Positions 8,427 to 19,390 of a stretch of DNA of 22,154 nt are shown here, in pieces; positions within the stretch are counted from its first letter, which is position 1, and every line of letters begins with the position of its first letter. This DNA comes from Saccoglossus kowalevskii (lineage: Eukaryota; Hemichordata; Enteropneusta; Harrimaniidae): contig NW_003135832.1 of assembly GCF_000003605.2 (NCBI RefSeq), positions 169,617 through 191,770 on the forward strand, given 5' to 3'. Below the pieces are notes generated by a model. It was not told the DNA's origin and searched no databases. It saw only the letters and a list, made by a program, of their open reading frames with translations. The position numbers and the translations under genes were made by a program.

Positions 8427-8700
8427 GTAACAGATTCCATTGTTAAATATTCTTCTTTTAATTATTTATCTGATATGAATGATATTAAAACAAACGCGAA
8501 CGCAATTTACACAACCACTAGGCAAATATAAATATACAGCGCAAAAATGGAGTCGTCTGTACCATAAGTGGGGTATAATGTCAAGGGTTTGTTATGTGTA
8601 TTCTTAATATGCGCTATGTGTAGAAATATTTCGTTTGAGGGCGCAATTATGAAAATATCCCGCTTGATTTATCCTTGTGAGGAAATAATATAAAATAATA

Positions 8701-8775
8701 ACTGACTGCACGTTGGCCGACACTCTCGCTGTACTGTCTTCGTGCATACTTTTCGGTATCCTCGAATAATCTCAT
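8701..8775 (-). mobile_element. Hairpin element A, copy 3 (degenerate)
   Basis: Read on the minus strand, the block AAGTATGCACGAAGACAGTA followed by CAGCG is identical to copies 1 and 2. It is preceded by GATTATTCGAGGATACC, a variant of the left arm of copy 1. The right half has decayed, so the terminal hairpin is lost. Confidence 0.65.
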
Positions 8776-10522
8776 AGTATTAAATATGCACACCAAATAA
8801 TAATTTTCATAATTACCATTTATACAAAAAAGATAACTATTCTTTATATTTTCGCATTTCATTTTTGTCTTGAAATGTGGCTGAAAGAATCACCAATGAA
8901 ATTACAAACTATGTAGTGTGTTCAACAACTCATGTATGAACAAATTTAGTACAAATGATTTTACTTGCTACAGAATTGTTCTGCCTAAAAACGAAAGAAT
9001 GTTCAATTACTATTAATGGACAATTACTATTGATTTCGATTTATAGTATATATAAATTATATATATATGGTATATTTGTCGATTGTGTTTTTTGGACTTT
9101 TGTGAAACAATCTACATTAGATAAGTTATTTTTACTTTATTATGCGAGTATTAGGCGCCACCGAGACTGTTCATGAATCACGGCAATATAAAGAATATTA
9201 GATTTTATTTTTAAATGGGTTAGGGTAGTCAGACACAGTCAGTTTCTGGAGTTGAGATTCGATGTTCTTTAATATTAAGACACGTGAGACACCCCTTGCT
9301 AGGTTATCGTAACAATCCGTCAAGACCTGTACCTGGTATGACGTCCCAACGTCCACCACATTCCCTTTCCCCCCTCCCCATTTAAGCGTTGGCGAGAAGT
9401 CAGTTCACACCTGCTGAATTCACACTACGTGGACAAATTGTAATGCAGGAACAAAGAAATTTGAGTCGGCGTGGGTTCCCATGCCTGCTTCCGTTTTCGC
9501 AGTGTGGTGTTAAAATGCCAGCATGATGCAAACATGACAGGTACATAAATTACGAGTTTGAACGAGTTTTGTCTATATATATTTGACTGTTTGATGCATA
9601 TCAGGTAGTCAGGGGGTTGTTTGAGCTCTGTACAATAACATTATTAAAAATTCGTAGTATCGCATAACAAACTTTCATGTAATTTAAACTATGTAACTCG
9701 ATACATTCATGTAATTAATGAAGCAATTAAATTATAAACAGTTACGGATTGAAATAGCACAATACTTGTCATTTACATATAGGCGACCAGTTACAGTACC
9801 ACATTGTTACAAACGCACGACAAACATGTATCTGGTCTCTCTACATGTACGTCTCTTCTCTACCACTGGTGCGTTTTGCGTCAAAACAAATAAAATTGGA
9901 TTGGCCCCCGTAGAATGTCTTACTGTAACATGAGATATTCATCGGCGATTTGAATACACGAATTAGTGGAAATGCACTAGAATTATATGTACTTAGATGA
10001 TAGGAACTTTTTCTAGGTAGCAGTCACCGAATCAGTCGCAGAATGCTCATAACAACCAGCGCGTTAACTGTTTATGTCAATTCATTTCCAGTGTTACTTT
10101 CGGGGAAGCGGTAGTTGTGGTTCGTGGCCCACTTGGTTGTAATGTTAATATTTGGTGTACCTTACGTCCTCCGCCTTACAACGAAATACAACAAAAACAA
10201 GTCATTCAAGTTGAAGAAAGTTTAGAATTAGTTGTCTGTCGAACTAGTGAGGAATCAGGTTCCGGTAAACGCAACAATTAATGCCTGTATCAACACGAAA
10301 AAACTTTAGTCCAACAATTAAGCATTGGCTAACTGAGGACGACAGGTAAACTCGTATTCGATGTTTGGAGAGTTGGACAGGATGTAGACGCAATAGCACA
10401 CAAACCAAATTAAAGACACGCCAGCGAAGTGTCGATATATGACGATCCAATACCCACCTCTTCTTGAGATGGGTCCATTGAGTTCAGTTGAACAGTGTGC
10501 CGGTGGGCTTAACGCCACACTA

Positions 10523-10542
10523 GTGCATTTCTGGAAATGCAC
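10523..10542. repeat. Perfect 20-bp palindrome
   Basis: GTGCATTTC and GAAATGCAC flank a TG centre. The middle, TTCTGGAA, is an inverted pair of heat-shock-element pentamers (TTCnnGAA). Any HSF binding is only a possibility, because no third unit or promoter is evident. Confidence 0.7.
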
Positions 10543-11222
10543 AAGATACAAACTTGCTCGCCATCATACGTCAAATTTACAATTAATTGATAAACGCATT
10601 ATATTTCATCACATGATTTGTATTAGCTAATTGAAGTGGAAGTGATTTATTACATTGCAACAGTGCACATAACACGTGCAGAAGGACGTGACATCAGTTT
10701 GAACAAGGTGCGTCTATAACGTCACCAGCATGGTTATCAGCCACGAAAAAAGCACCTGTAAATTGTCCGACTATTTTGACACAACGAAGCACTCATTTGA
10801 GAATTCATTACCCGTTTCCGGAATGAACAAATAATAGTGCATGCATGGCTTCACGGAACACATAAAGCATTAATTTCTAAATTAATATTTTATGTTAATT
10901 GTATTTCTCGACGATGTGAAAGAGCAATATCAACTATTTAATAAACATGGATAGGATAACGTCGTGACCGCTACTACACGTCTTTGCAAATGTTTCACTG
11001 CATCACTCTCGTCGCAAACAATCGACATCTTGACGTCAAATTGTAAGACACAAGTTTCAATTATAAATTTATATAAGTGAAATCGATATAGTACAGCTCA
11101 TTCATCAAGGACCTGTTAAAAAAATAAGTGGAAATAAGCCATAATATGCGTTGATAAACCTAGTTTCAGTAGCTTCAGCCTGATGAAGTATTATTTTTTA
11201 CAAACACACCCCGCGCCACCCT

Positions 11223-11262
11223 GTGTGCAGCTAGATGACACACAGCGTTCTGAGCTGCACAC
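11223..11262. repeat. 10-bp inverted repeat with 20-base loop
   Basis: GTGTGCAGCT (11223-11232) and AGCTGCACAC (11253-11262) are perfect reverse complements. The region is GC-richer than its surroundings. No gene context is seen. Confidence 0.6.
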
Positions 11263-11716
11263 GGACTGCACACTGCTTGAGTGTCCGCTTATTTCAACGC
11301 CATTCTCTTTCCACAAATGCACTGTACGTAAACTGTAAATAACAAAACACACAGAATATCAAACAAAACGGTGCCATGTCACGGCAAAGATCACGACTGT
11401 CAGATTCATGTGAGAGACGAACTGCACAATTGCAGATCGAATGTCTCAAAACGCATAGATGAGCGCGCTTAAAAATCGCGCAAAACCGCTACAAAATTCT
11501 ATTTTTCACTCCAATAAGATAGTCAAATAGTGGAAACAACCCCGGCGAACTAATTGTGTCATGAATATTGCCGTGTATCGCGTTCTCCAGACAAGTTATT
11601 AGCGTAAATCAGGTACATTTGGGAGGAAGGTATATAACTGGAAAATGTCTATACGTTTAATACTCGAATCTGATTGACTGTCATGGTCACGAGGTATAAA
11701 TACAAATGCCGCTCTT

Positions 11717-11948
11717 AATGGCATACTGGACTTCCCAGTCAGATGATTGTCTGGGTGTTGTAGGCCAATTAACGCAATAGACATGTTTATTGCAGGGGAA
11801 GGCAATGCTGATAAAGACAAGAACCATACTTAGCATATATGATGTTGTACATAATGAACTATAGCTTCTCATAGTTCATGCATGGCGTTGTGTATGTAAG
11901 ATTGGCTGGTGTACATTCTTGTCTCTGCTTCTATATGCATATACCTGT
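11717..11948 (-). repeat. Dispersed repeat B, copy 2 (longer), with a signal-peptide-like frame
   Basis: This is the longer partner of the copy at 7366-7539. On the minus strand a 49-codon frame starts at 11836 with MLSMVLVFISIAFPCN, then CVNWPTTPRQ and SSDWEVQYAI, ending about 30 bases outside the repeat. The other copy starts MLGVVLACIST, lacks the middle 58 bases, and carries SSDWEVQYAI in another frame. A duplicated small secreted-peptide exon is possible. A non-autonomous transposon that happens to be open is equally possible. Confidence 0.75.
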
Positions 11949-14900
11949 ATTGAATTAGACGGTTACATATACTATGGTTACAATTCTAACTATAGTGTAA
12001 TTCATCTGTAATAATAGTTAGTATCGTTCGGATTTCCCAGTGTTATTTATCGATCTAGTAAATTCAGGTTCTAAAATGTCTAAAAGACCTGAAATTATAA
12101 AATTTGTGATCGCAAGACAACTTATGGTGCAACTCGAGTATTACTAGACAGACTGGATTACATGTTGTGTTTGAAGCGCTGACATGTTTGCTCTTACGCG
12201 AGCATTATTATACCTCTGAAATGATTGTGTTTTGACAGAACACCAGTGTCAAGACACGAGAAAACATGAGATTTGCAGACTTCCGTAATGCGTCAAGCTA
12301 CTATACCCAAAGTCTTGGTAAATCCCTGGTTGAACGTAAGACATGTTCACATTTAGACAAAAGCAGAAAAACTGTCTTGCCAAATTTGGACGAGTTAGGA
12401 AGTTATTAACAACCGCCAGTGGGATTGGGGTAGGGGTATTTAACCCACCCTGACAACTACCACGTCGACATAAATCGTTAAACCACAAACAACTACCACT
12501 GACTCGCAGTTACCATCGTAAACTGCCTGGCGTTTGCACGTGTTTGTCACCAGTTCGGAGGTGATGGAACATGACCACCATAAACAAGAATGGCAGAATT
12601 CACACTGAGGGCTTAGTTAATAAAAAGAAAGTGCTAGTTGTCCAAATAGTGCCATCCCTAAGACTGTGATGCAGTTGGTGCGACGAACGTGGGTGGTTTG
12701 CCGGAAGGACTGAATCTTGATAGAGATTGTCCAACTCTCATCAAATATGACACCAATTCTGTAAGTGCAAGTGTAGTCATGCAGTTGGCATCTACTGACT
12801 GCTGCCCAAGATGGTGCCAATAAAAAGCATATCGGGCATGAAATATTAGAGGTTATACATGGTGATGGGACTAGGCTCAATCACAGATCTTATGTCACAC
12901 GTACTTTGACTTTCACATAGCAAAGAGATAATTTCGGTATTGCAAATATTCTAATTTATTTTTTGATACATTTGACCTATAGCTACTGCTATATTTATCG
13001 TTTAAAATAACAAAGTTCACAAGCTAAGGAATCTCTCTCAGAAACGAAAGTTCACAGGGTTTTGTTTTGCTTGTTTGTTTTGTGTGTTTGTTAAATAATT
13101 CTTCATTTTTATTGTTGCTTGATCGTCCTGGACAGTGTAATTGAATGATACCTTCGAGTGAGTGCAAGTGATAGGAATATAACTCGGACAGAATGCAACT
13201 CTGTATGGGGCAATACGCCGGTGTATATTAGGATGCAGGGACTGGTGTCTATAAAAACTGTTTTGAGATTTTACACCTTGCAGATTATCAGTGTTTGTGC
13301 TTTGCTGTGTATTGAATCAAGCACCTGTTAAACATAACTGAAATATTTAATTCAATAATTTGTAGGTGAAATGGCTTCACCTATTTATTTGTATACGGCA
13401 TATGAGTAGATCGCCTGTACCGTATCCCTTGATTTGTTATATTATAATGACAATATTATAATAAATATCCACGACATGCATCTCACATAGGTAAAGTGAA
13501 CATTTTGAAAATAAATGTTCATATTGAGACCGGAAATGAATATTAGTTCACTACTGTAGTTATAAAGTCTACACTATTTAAGTATGGTTGTGCATCAACC
13601 ATTTTTTATGACCCTGTTCAACAACTGTACATATTCAACAATAAGACGGCAACGTTCGAGCCAGAGTACTCAACCCCCCAAAAAGGTAACAGTTTGTGGA
13701 AGAGAATATTGAATAGTGAAATCTACTGCACTATATTTGGAATGTTAGGTTATAATATTGTATCGCATATATCATGTCAGTTCGGTGTAATAATTTTCTC
13801 CATACAAAATCCCGATAGGCAAAATGGACTTTTGACCTTATGACTGATTATCGCAGAATAAGCCACTATATAATATAACGGTGGTTTTACACACAATTTC
13901 TTAAATTATTATCAAGAATATTATTAATTGGAATATGTCTGTTAGTTTTGGATGCTGTCTAAATGAATGTGTGATATATAGTCTCCTTTATCTGATACCA
14001 CAATGTAATTGCCTTCTCCGCACACATACAATTGGTTTCAACATTGTCTAGCGGGGATTATATAGTAGAGAGTCGAAAATAACTATATTCTATATCTTCT
14101 TAATCGAAATGCGGTAAACTAATGGTAATCGGCGTTCATGCTTGGCAATCGGTTATACAAATGAGCTAGAATGGTCGGGAATACGCGCTCACAATTTACA
14201 ATCTCAATTTGTAAATTCATTTTTCACGTAGTGTTTTGTTGCAAGAAACAAGTTATTAACTTTCGTATTGACTGTAGACCTGTATATGTAAATGTAACCC
14301 ATTATTGTTATAGTAACACTAATTACATTCATTGTTTACCGTCATCGCAGATTGAAATAATTCGCTGGCAATGTTGGTTGGGTTGTGTTGGGTTGTTGGC
14401 ATGGGTTGAGTGTACATTTGCGACAGTTTGTGGATTCATAAAATGTCTTCAACAAGCTGGTTTCATTTCTGCTCTAAATGCTTTTTTTTTTGCTGGACGT
14501 GCTAAGCATTCGACCAGTTGGCTGTCCCTGAAATGATAATTGAATGTAACAGGCTGTCGAGGAATTGTGGCGCCTCTTAGTCTTTCGATATGGATACATT
14601 GTTGCATATTTTATTTTAGCTTGATTAACTGATAAGCAATACTGCTAGACGTACAGTGGAACGGAATTGTAACATTGCCCAGCGGATTACTGTCGCGATG
14701 AATGTAAAAACTGAAACATATATTATCATGTTTTCTCACATCACATCATCACATGGAATGGTCCACGATATTATGTACTATAGCTTAGGTGACTTTATGT
14801 CGTTAAAAGCATACCGGTTGTTTGAACGGTGCCGTGAAAATGTGGAGAAAAGTGTTGATTCAAACATAATTTGTGTTTTCTCTTTGTCACTGTATTCAAT

Positions 14901-15961
14901 AATATCGCTCGATAACCATACCACACATATTATTAATCTCACGATAATAACCTTCCAATTTCAGTAATTGATAGCGCATGGTATCGTAATACAATATAAA
15001 AAACACTTGTTATTGAAGGATCTATTTCATTGTCACAAGAAACCATTGTCTATGCCGTAGCCTCTAATACACACAAAATGACAATATCAGTTACACAAAA
15101 TAATCATAAAGCAGTCGATTATTCTTGAGGGCATTTACATCAAGGATGTTTGAGTATTGTACACATGTTCAATCAATCTGTGGATCTGACTCAAGCTAAC
15201 AATCGCTTCCGACAACATTAATTTAATCTGTTCCGTATATATTGAATTACTAGTCGTAAGTACTTTGATGCAACACTCGTACACATCGACAAAGACAACT
15301 AAAGATGTCAATTTAATGGCGCATGTATGCACACGGAGAGTTTCATTTCTAAGAAAGTTTATGATAGATAAATGTAGTATGATCAGGAATTGAGGGATAT
15401 TATTAAAGCGTTGGTGCGCTTATATGCGATTATTTTTTTATGTTTGGTATATTCTATGTAGGGCTGATATTATATCAAGGGCACGGTGCGAGAAGAAATA
15501 TTGAAACCTACATCGCGGAGAATCATCCGTTATCTTTGTTGTTAGTCGTGAATGGCCTCTTTATCATATCATTACATAATGTGCCTCGTGAATGTGGGCC
15601 TGCGATAAAAGTAGATGACCGAGACCTATGATCGAGGGGCGAATGCACATTGAGCGTACTTCTGACGCGCAATCGTTATTGTTGCTAGAGCTTAAACTAG
15701 CGAATGTTAAATATCCATAGATGAAATTATGATTATCATTATATATGTTAAATTTGTGAACAATGTTGAATGTGCACATAACGAGAATACACATATTAGC
15801 GACTATATTAGCACCAATCTGTTGCCATAAATCTAAAGTAAGCAAAACAGCATCTCCCTTAGAAAGCAAAACAAAACAACGTCAATTGAGCTATGTTGTT
15901 ATAACCATTTGACCGTATAAGATAATACCGCGTATTTGAACTACTTGCAAAATACTGATAA
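11949..15961. other. Long stretch without a recognised gene
   Basis: Open frames of 61-121 codons occur on both strands (for example 14171-14536 plus and 12617-12880 minus). None shows a family motif, and cysteine or low-complexity bias looks accidental. A minus-strand frame at 15135-15332 is helix-like (IKLMLSEAIVSLSQIHRLIE) after an acceptor-like CATCTTTAG, but it has no known relatives that I recognise. A TATA-like octamer at 13250 is listed separately. Confidence 0.45.
13250..13257 (+). promoter_or_regulatory. TATA-box-like element
   Basis: TATAAAAA follows GGACTGGTGTC. A similar TGGTGTCT precedes the TATA-like site at 586. An ATG in good context (GAAATGG, 13371) is followed by only 12 codons before a stop, so no coding gene is supported. 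Confidence 0.2.
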
Positions 15962-16066
15962 TATTATGAGAATACCTCAAAGTATGCACGAAGACAGTAC
16001 AGCGGAAGTATCGATCGACGCGCAGCGTACTGTCTGACAGATACAAAGCTACTGACAGGTATCCTA
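15962..16066. mobile_element. Hairpin element A, copy 2 (MITE-like)
   Basis: It shares 34 identical bases with copy 1, from ATACCTCAAAGTATGC through ACAGTACAGCGG. It keeps the inner GACAGTAC/GTACTGTC stem. The right arm is displaced by about 20 extra bases before CAGGTATCCTAG, so the outer stem is still recognisable but imperfect. Confidence 0.7.
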
Positions 16067-17645
16067 GGAAGACCAACTATTTTTGGTCTATTTTAGTGAT
16101 AATACATTTTCAAAATTACGAAATCTCCTATTATCGAATGAGTATGAATAGTGATGATAAAGAAAGCAGAACAGAACTTTTCACCGCCACATAAAACATG
16201 AAATGTTGCAGTTGTCTGATCTGTTCTTAAATTAGAAATGATCTATTGAGAAAACGCTGAGAAACTATTGTGTAAGCCGCAGTCATTTGTTAGATTATTG
16301 TAATGTCCGCGCAAATGGAGACGCTGATATGATGTATTGATCTCCTGGAGAGCAACAGGTATAATCACAAATTTATCATAACAAATAATCGACTATACGT
16401 ACTTGTAACATAACAAACCAAAGAGTATTATCACGTTGCGTTCCACTTTGTTGTGCAATGCACTTCGGGAGTTATGAAGAATACATGAAGTAATAACAAA
16501 AGTTCACAGAAAGAAATTATATTTCTGGTCGATATATCACGTGTTTGTTCTAGACTTGTGACTTACTCGTGTGTCTATTAAGTCTAGGTCTCTAGGCGAT
16601 ATTATCTCAGAATTTACATTATTATTCAATAATTATGTTATTATGTTACGCAAGGTTGTCGGTAGGAGGACATGCCAGTTTTCTTGAATAGAACGACAAT
16701 ATAGATTAAAGAACCTTGCCGCATACCTGTAAGTTCCTAAACCGCACTCACTCACTTTCATTATTCGAGCCATGTTGATTATCCACAGTACATTTTGTTT
16801 CTAAAACTTTACATATTCACTTGTTAATGTTAGCATAGCGTCTGGTGTGATTATATTAATACGACCAATAACGTTTAGAGGTTAAACACATTCTGTGCAC
16901 AAATAAAAAAAGTAGAATTATGAAAATTACAATCAGGTTAAATAATACATATTTAATATTACTAATCAAATGTTAATACATTTATGATATAATGCATTTA
17001 AATTATTTCAATGTATATTTCACTACATAGTACCAACAGAATTAAATAAATTTCATAGTAACACAACTAAAATACAATTTTGTATAAGAATATCCAACTA
17101 ATTAACTAATCGTTAATATAGTTTCACAAGAAAAAACAATTAAAATGGTCAATAGTTACAATAGAATCATATGGTAGGAGAGAGTGTTCAAATTGACCAG
17201 TAAAATAGATGAAAAACAGTGTATTATAATGTCGTAACACATAAATGATTTCCCTTATCATATTATAATATAAATTCTTAAACTCAAATTTGTTTTCCCA
17301 CACAATGTATGAGCCATGTCGTGTAAAAAAACATAGAATGGCAATACTCAGTGTCAATAAGCAAACTGTGACTGCATCATAACCCGCAAGAATTGTACAG
17401 TGAGTATCAGTGGTGAGTAATATTGCGTCTGTTTGACATAATGGCTCATACAGTAAATGAGAAAGGCATTGAACACATGCAGAAGATGTATGTGCATGTT
17501 AAAACGCATCCGCCTTTCTACAAAATACATAGTGTAATATATTGTTGGTAGCTATTAAAGTTAACTGTGGGTTATGCGAATCATATCGAAATCTCTAATA
17601 CAATCTGACTCAAGTTAGTTTTGTTCGAAATGTGAAATGTATGGT
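16067..17645. other. AT-rich region downstream of the receptor gene
   Basis: No gene is recognised. It should hold the 3' UTR of the minus-strand receptor, but no AATAAA is seen on that strand close to the stop codon. A weaker ATTAAA variant lies about 700 bases on (near 16948). Confidence 0.5.
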
Positions 17646-18868
17646 TTAAATCATAGACTCCACATCAACATGAAGCGGCGATACGACGCCTGCGTTATCG
17701 CGAACATCTTTGCAGTTCGGTAACACATAGTTTGTATCATCACTACCGATATCTACATTTGATTCGACAGTCTGCGACGCCGTACTATCACCGTGATTAC
17801 TAGCAATTTGCGATTTGGCTTCTGCAACACAGGTGTAACAAAGAAACGTGTCTCTGAAAGCTTGCCGGTACCGTTGACTAGCTGCATTGTAAATGATTGG
17901 GTTGATTGATGAATTGAGAAATAAAAAATGGTATGTGAACCAGTTTGTACACATGACGAACTGCTTGGTCACTAGCTCTGGATAAAGTGCATTTATCAAG
18001 TAAAATACATCATTGACAATCCTCGCTAAAATGCAAATAAAATAAATGATGGAAGTTATTAAACTCGCACTACTTGTTTTCTGTATTCATCTCTTCGAGA
18101 ATGTTGTACATTCGACACCTTGTTCATCCCTTTTACGATTCTGATATACATGAATGATACAATTGACATCGAACCAGAAAATATCGCAATGCTAATCAAT
18201 CTGAAAACTATATTGACCATTTTGTCGTAATAGTAAGGGGTACACTCTTTTATTTGGGAAGGTATAATGGCAATTGTTCCCATAACCCAAGTTCCAAATA
18301 TCAAAGAGAGAATGCGAGATTTTTTACCCAGTGCTTTTACTTTATAATACAGTGGTTTACATATGGCCATGTATCTCTCAATGCTCACCACGGTCACGGT
18401 CATTACACTGGACCAAATAGCGATTTGTAAAGGAGTGAAAAAGATGCACCAGTTGGAATAGCTGGCAAATAGAAAACATTGCTGAGAGTACAGAAAGTCA
18501 CAGATGAGAAAGAAAGCGGATAGCACACAAATAATGCAATCATTAATGCCGAGATTAATTAAAAACGAATTGGTTGTAGTGCGCATCGAAGGCACTCTTA
18601 ACACCACTACCATGAATGACAGATTAAGTAAAAGCCCAAAAGAAATTAAAATTGCTGCGCCGTAAAAAAACTGTTTTTTATATGCCATGACTTGACAGAA
18701 TTCCAACGGAGATCCACCAGAAAGATCTTCTAACACAGACCAACCACTTCCATTTACTGACTTGTTGTACACATCTGGATAAACGACATCAACATTGCCA
18801 GTTCGTGAGGAGTTGTGTAGTGCTTGTGTACCACAGTCTAGTAGTGGAAAAGATGAATTTATTTCCAT
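17646..18868 (-). CDS. Rhodopsin-like (class A) GPCR, peptide-receptor type, with one frameshift before TM6
   Basis: A seven-helix membrane receptor of about 407 residues encoded in one exon. The N-terminus has four N-glycosylation sequons (N4, N19, N35, N39). TM1 about 65-90 (N82 = 1.50). TM2 about 99-125 (RTTTNSFLINLGIND, D110 = 2.50). Cys141 before TM3 could bridge Cys209. ERY is at 164-166, and TM4 contains W194. TM5 lacks the usual Pro but keeps Y241. The frame stops at TAA (18061-18059) after YRKQVVRV; the next frame continues at once with LITSIIYFICILARI (TM6), then TM7 with NSSINPIIYN (NPxxY), an amphipathic SQRYRQAF helix and Cys pair. One base is missing in an AAA run (18061-18063, plus strand). 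TM6 lacks the CWxP motif. The end (ESMI) fits a class I PDZ ligand. TM2, ERYMAICKPL and TM7 resemble neuropeptide (TRH-receptor-like) receptors; the ligand is unknown. Confidence 0.92.
18059..18063 (-). other. Frameshift site in the receptor gene
   Basis: Frame 1 ends ...CGA GTT TAA. The frame that carries TM6 starts immediately with TTA ATA ACT. The T run has three bases where four would keep one frame. All GT dinucleotides nearby are in the wrong phase for the only AG (TTTTAG, about 45 bases on), and removing that segment would delete TM6, so an intron does not explain it. Confidence 0.8.
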
Positions 18869-18930
18869 AACTTCGATCAGTGTCTGTTGCTGGTGGACTT
18901 AGTTTAGCACCAATAGGCAATCAAAAGTCT

Positions 18931-18940
18931 CTGTCTGTAA
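18931..18940 (-). other. Possible 3' splice site in the receptor 5' UTR
   Basis: The minus strand reads GTTTACGTTTACAG followed by ACAG, about 66 bases before the receptor ATG. A noncoding first exon further upstream would be common for such receptors. There is no direct proof. Confidence 0.25.
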
Positions 18941-19368
18941 ACGTAAACATAGGAAATACATATAGGCCTCATTATTATATTTACACGTTAAAACATACAT
19001 TGCTTATATGTATGTAATTTGTTTTACAATAATAATTTGGTCATACATGAATCAAATTGCAAAGTTAATATATAGATGGGTATTACGTAATGAGTTACAT
19101 ATGAAGACAAATGACGACATAAAATGTTTACCTGTTTTACTAATTTTAAATATGAGTTTAAAAAAATAGATGTCATGAAATGCCCTGAATTCATAAGTTT
19201 GTAAACTAAAAATAAATTTCACCAAGAAATGAAATCTTTTATTTGTAACTCATAAACATTATAATGAATTTAAGTCCAAATAATCGTTCAAATGATATTT
19301 GGCCAGGCATTACTAATGAACTTGCATGTACTCAGATTTAATCTTCTTCCCTTTTTGTATTTTGAAAA

Positions 19369-19390
19369 GGAATTGTATAAATACAATTCC
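19369..19390. repeat. Perfect 22-bp palindrome
   Basis: GGAATTGTAT and ATACAATTCC flank an AA centre, about 0.5 kb upstream of the receptor start. The spacing allows a tight hairpin. Confidence 0.75.

Larger units (their letters stand above)
8776..11716. other. Long stretch without a recognised gene
   Basis: Several 60-80 codon open frames occur, none with a recognisable domain or splice context. A less AT-rich patch at about 9280-9540 contains a C-run and a CACGTG E-box. Two inverted repeats near 10.53 and 11.24 kb are listed separately. I see no gene. Confidence 0.5.

Noticed and set aside
12617-12880. 87-codon minus-strand frame with a protein-like middle (YRIGVIFDESWTISIKIQSF)
   Set aside because: I could not place it in a family or find matching splice junctions, so it is not called as an exon.
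13640-13670. B-box-like CGTTCGAGCC
   Set aside because: There is no A box upstream and no tRNA fold.
14171-14536. 121-codon plus-strand open frame
   Set aside because: It is rich in Cys, Phe and Trp with no family resemblance, and has a poly-T run in the middle. It looks like chance.
15564-15869. 101-codon minus-strand open frame
   Set aside because: It shows no recognisable domain and no clean splice sites. Residue composition follows the AT-rich background.
18015-18063. A tiny intron explaining the receptor frame break
   Set aside because: All nearby GT sites are in the wrong phase for the TTTTAG acceptor, and the segment encodes part of TM6.
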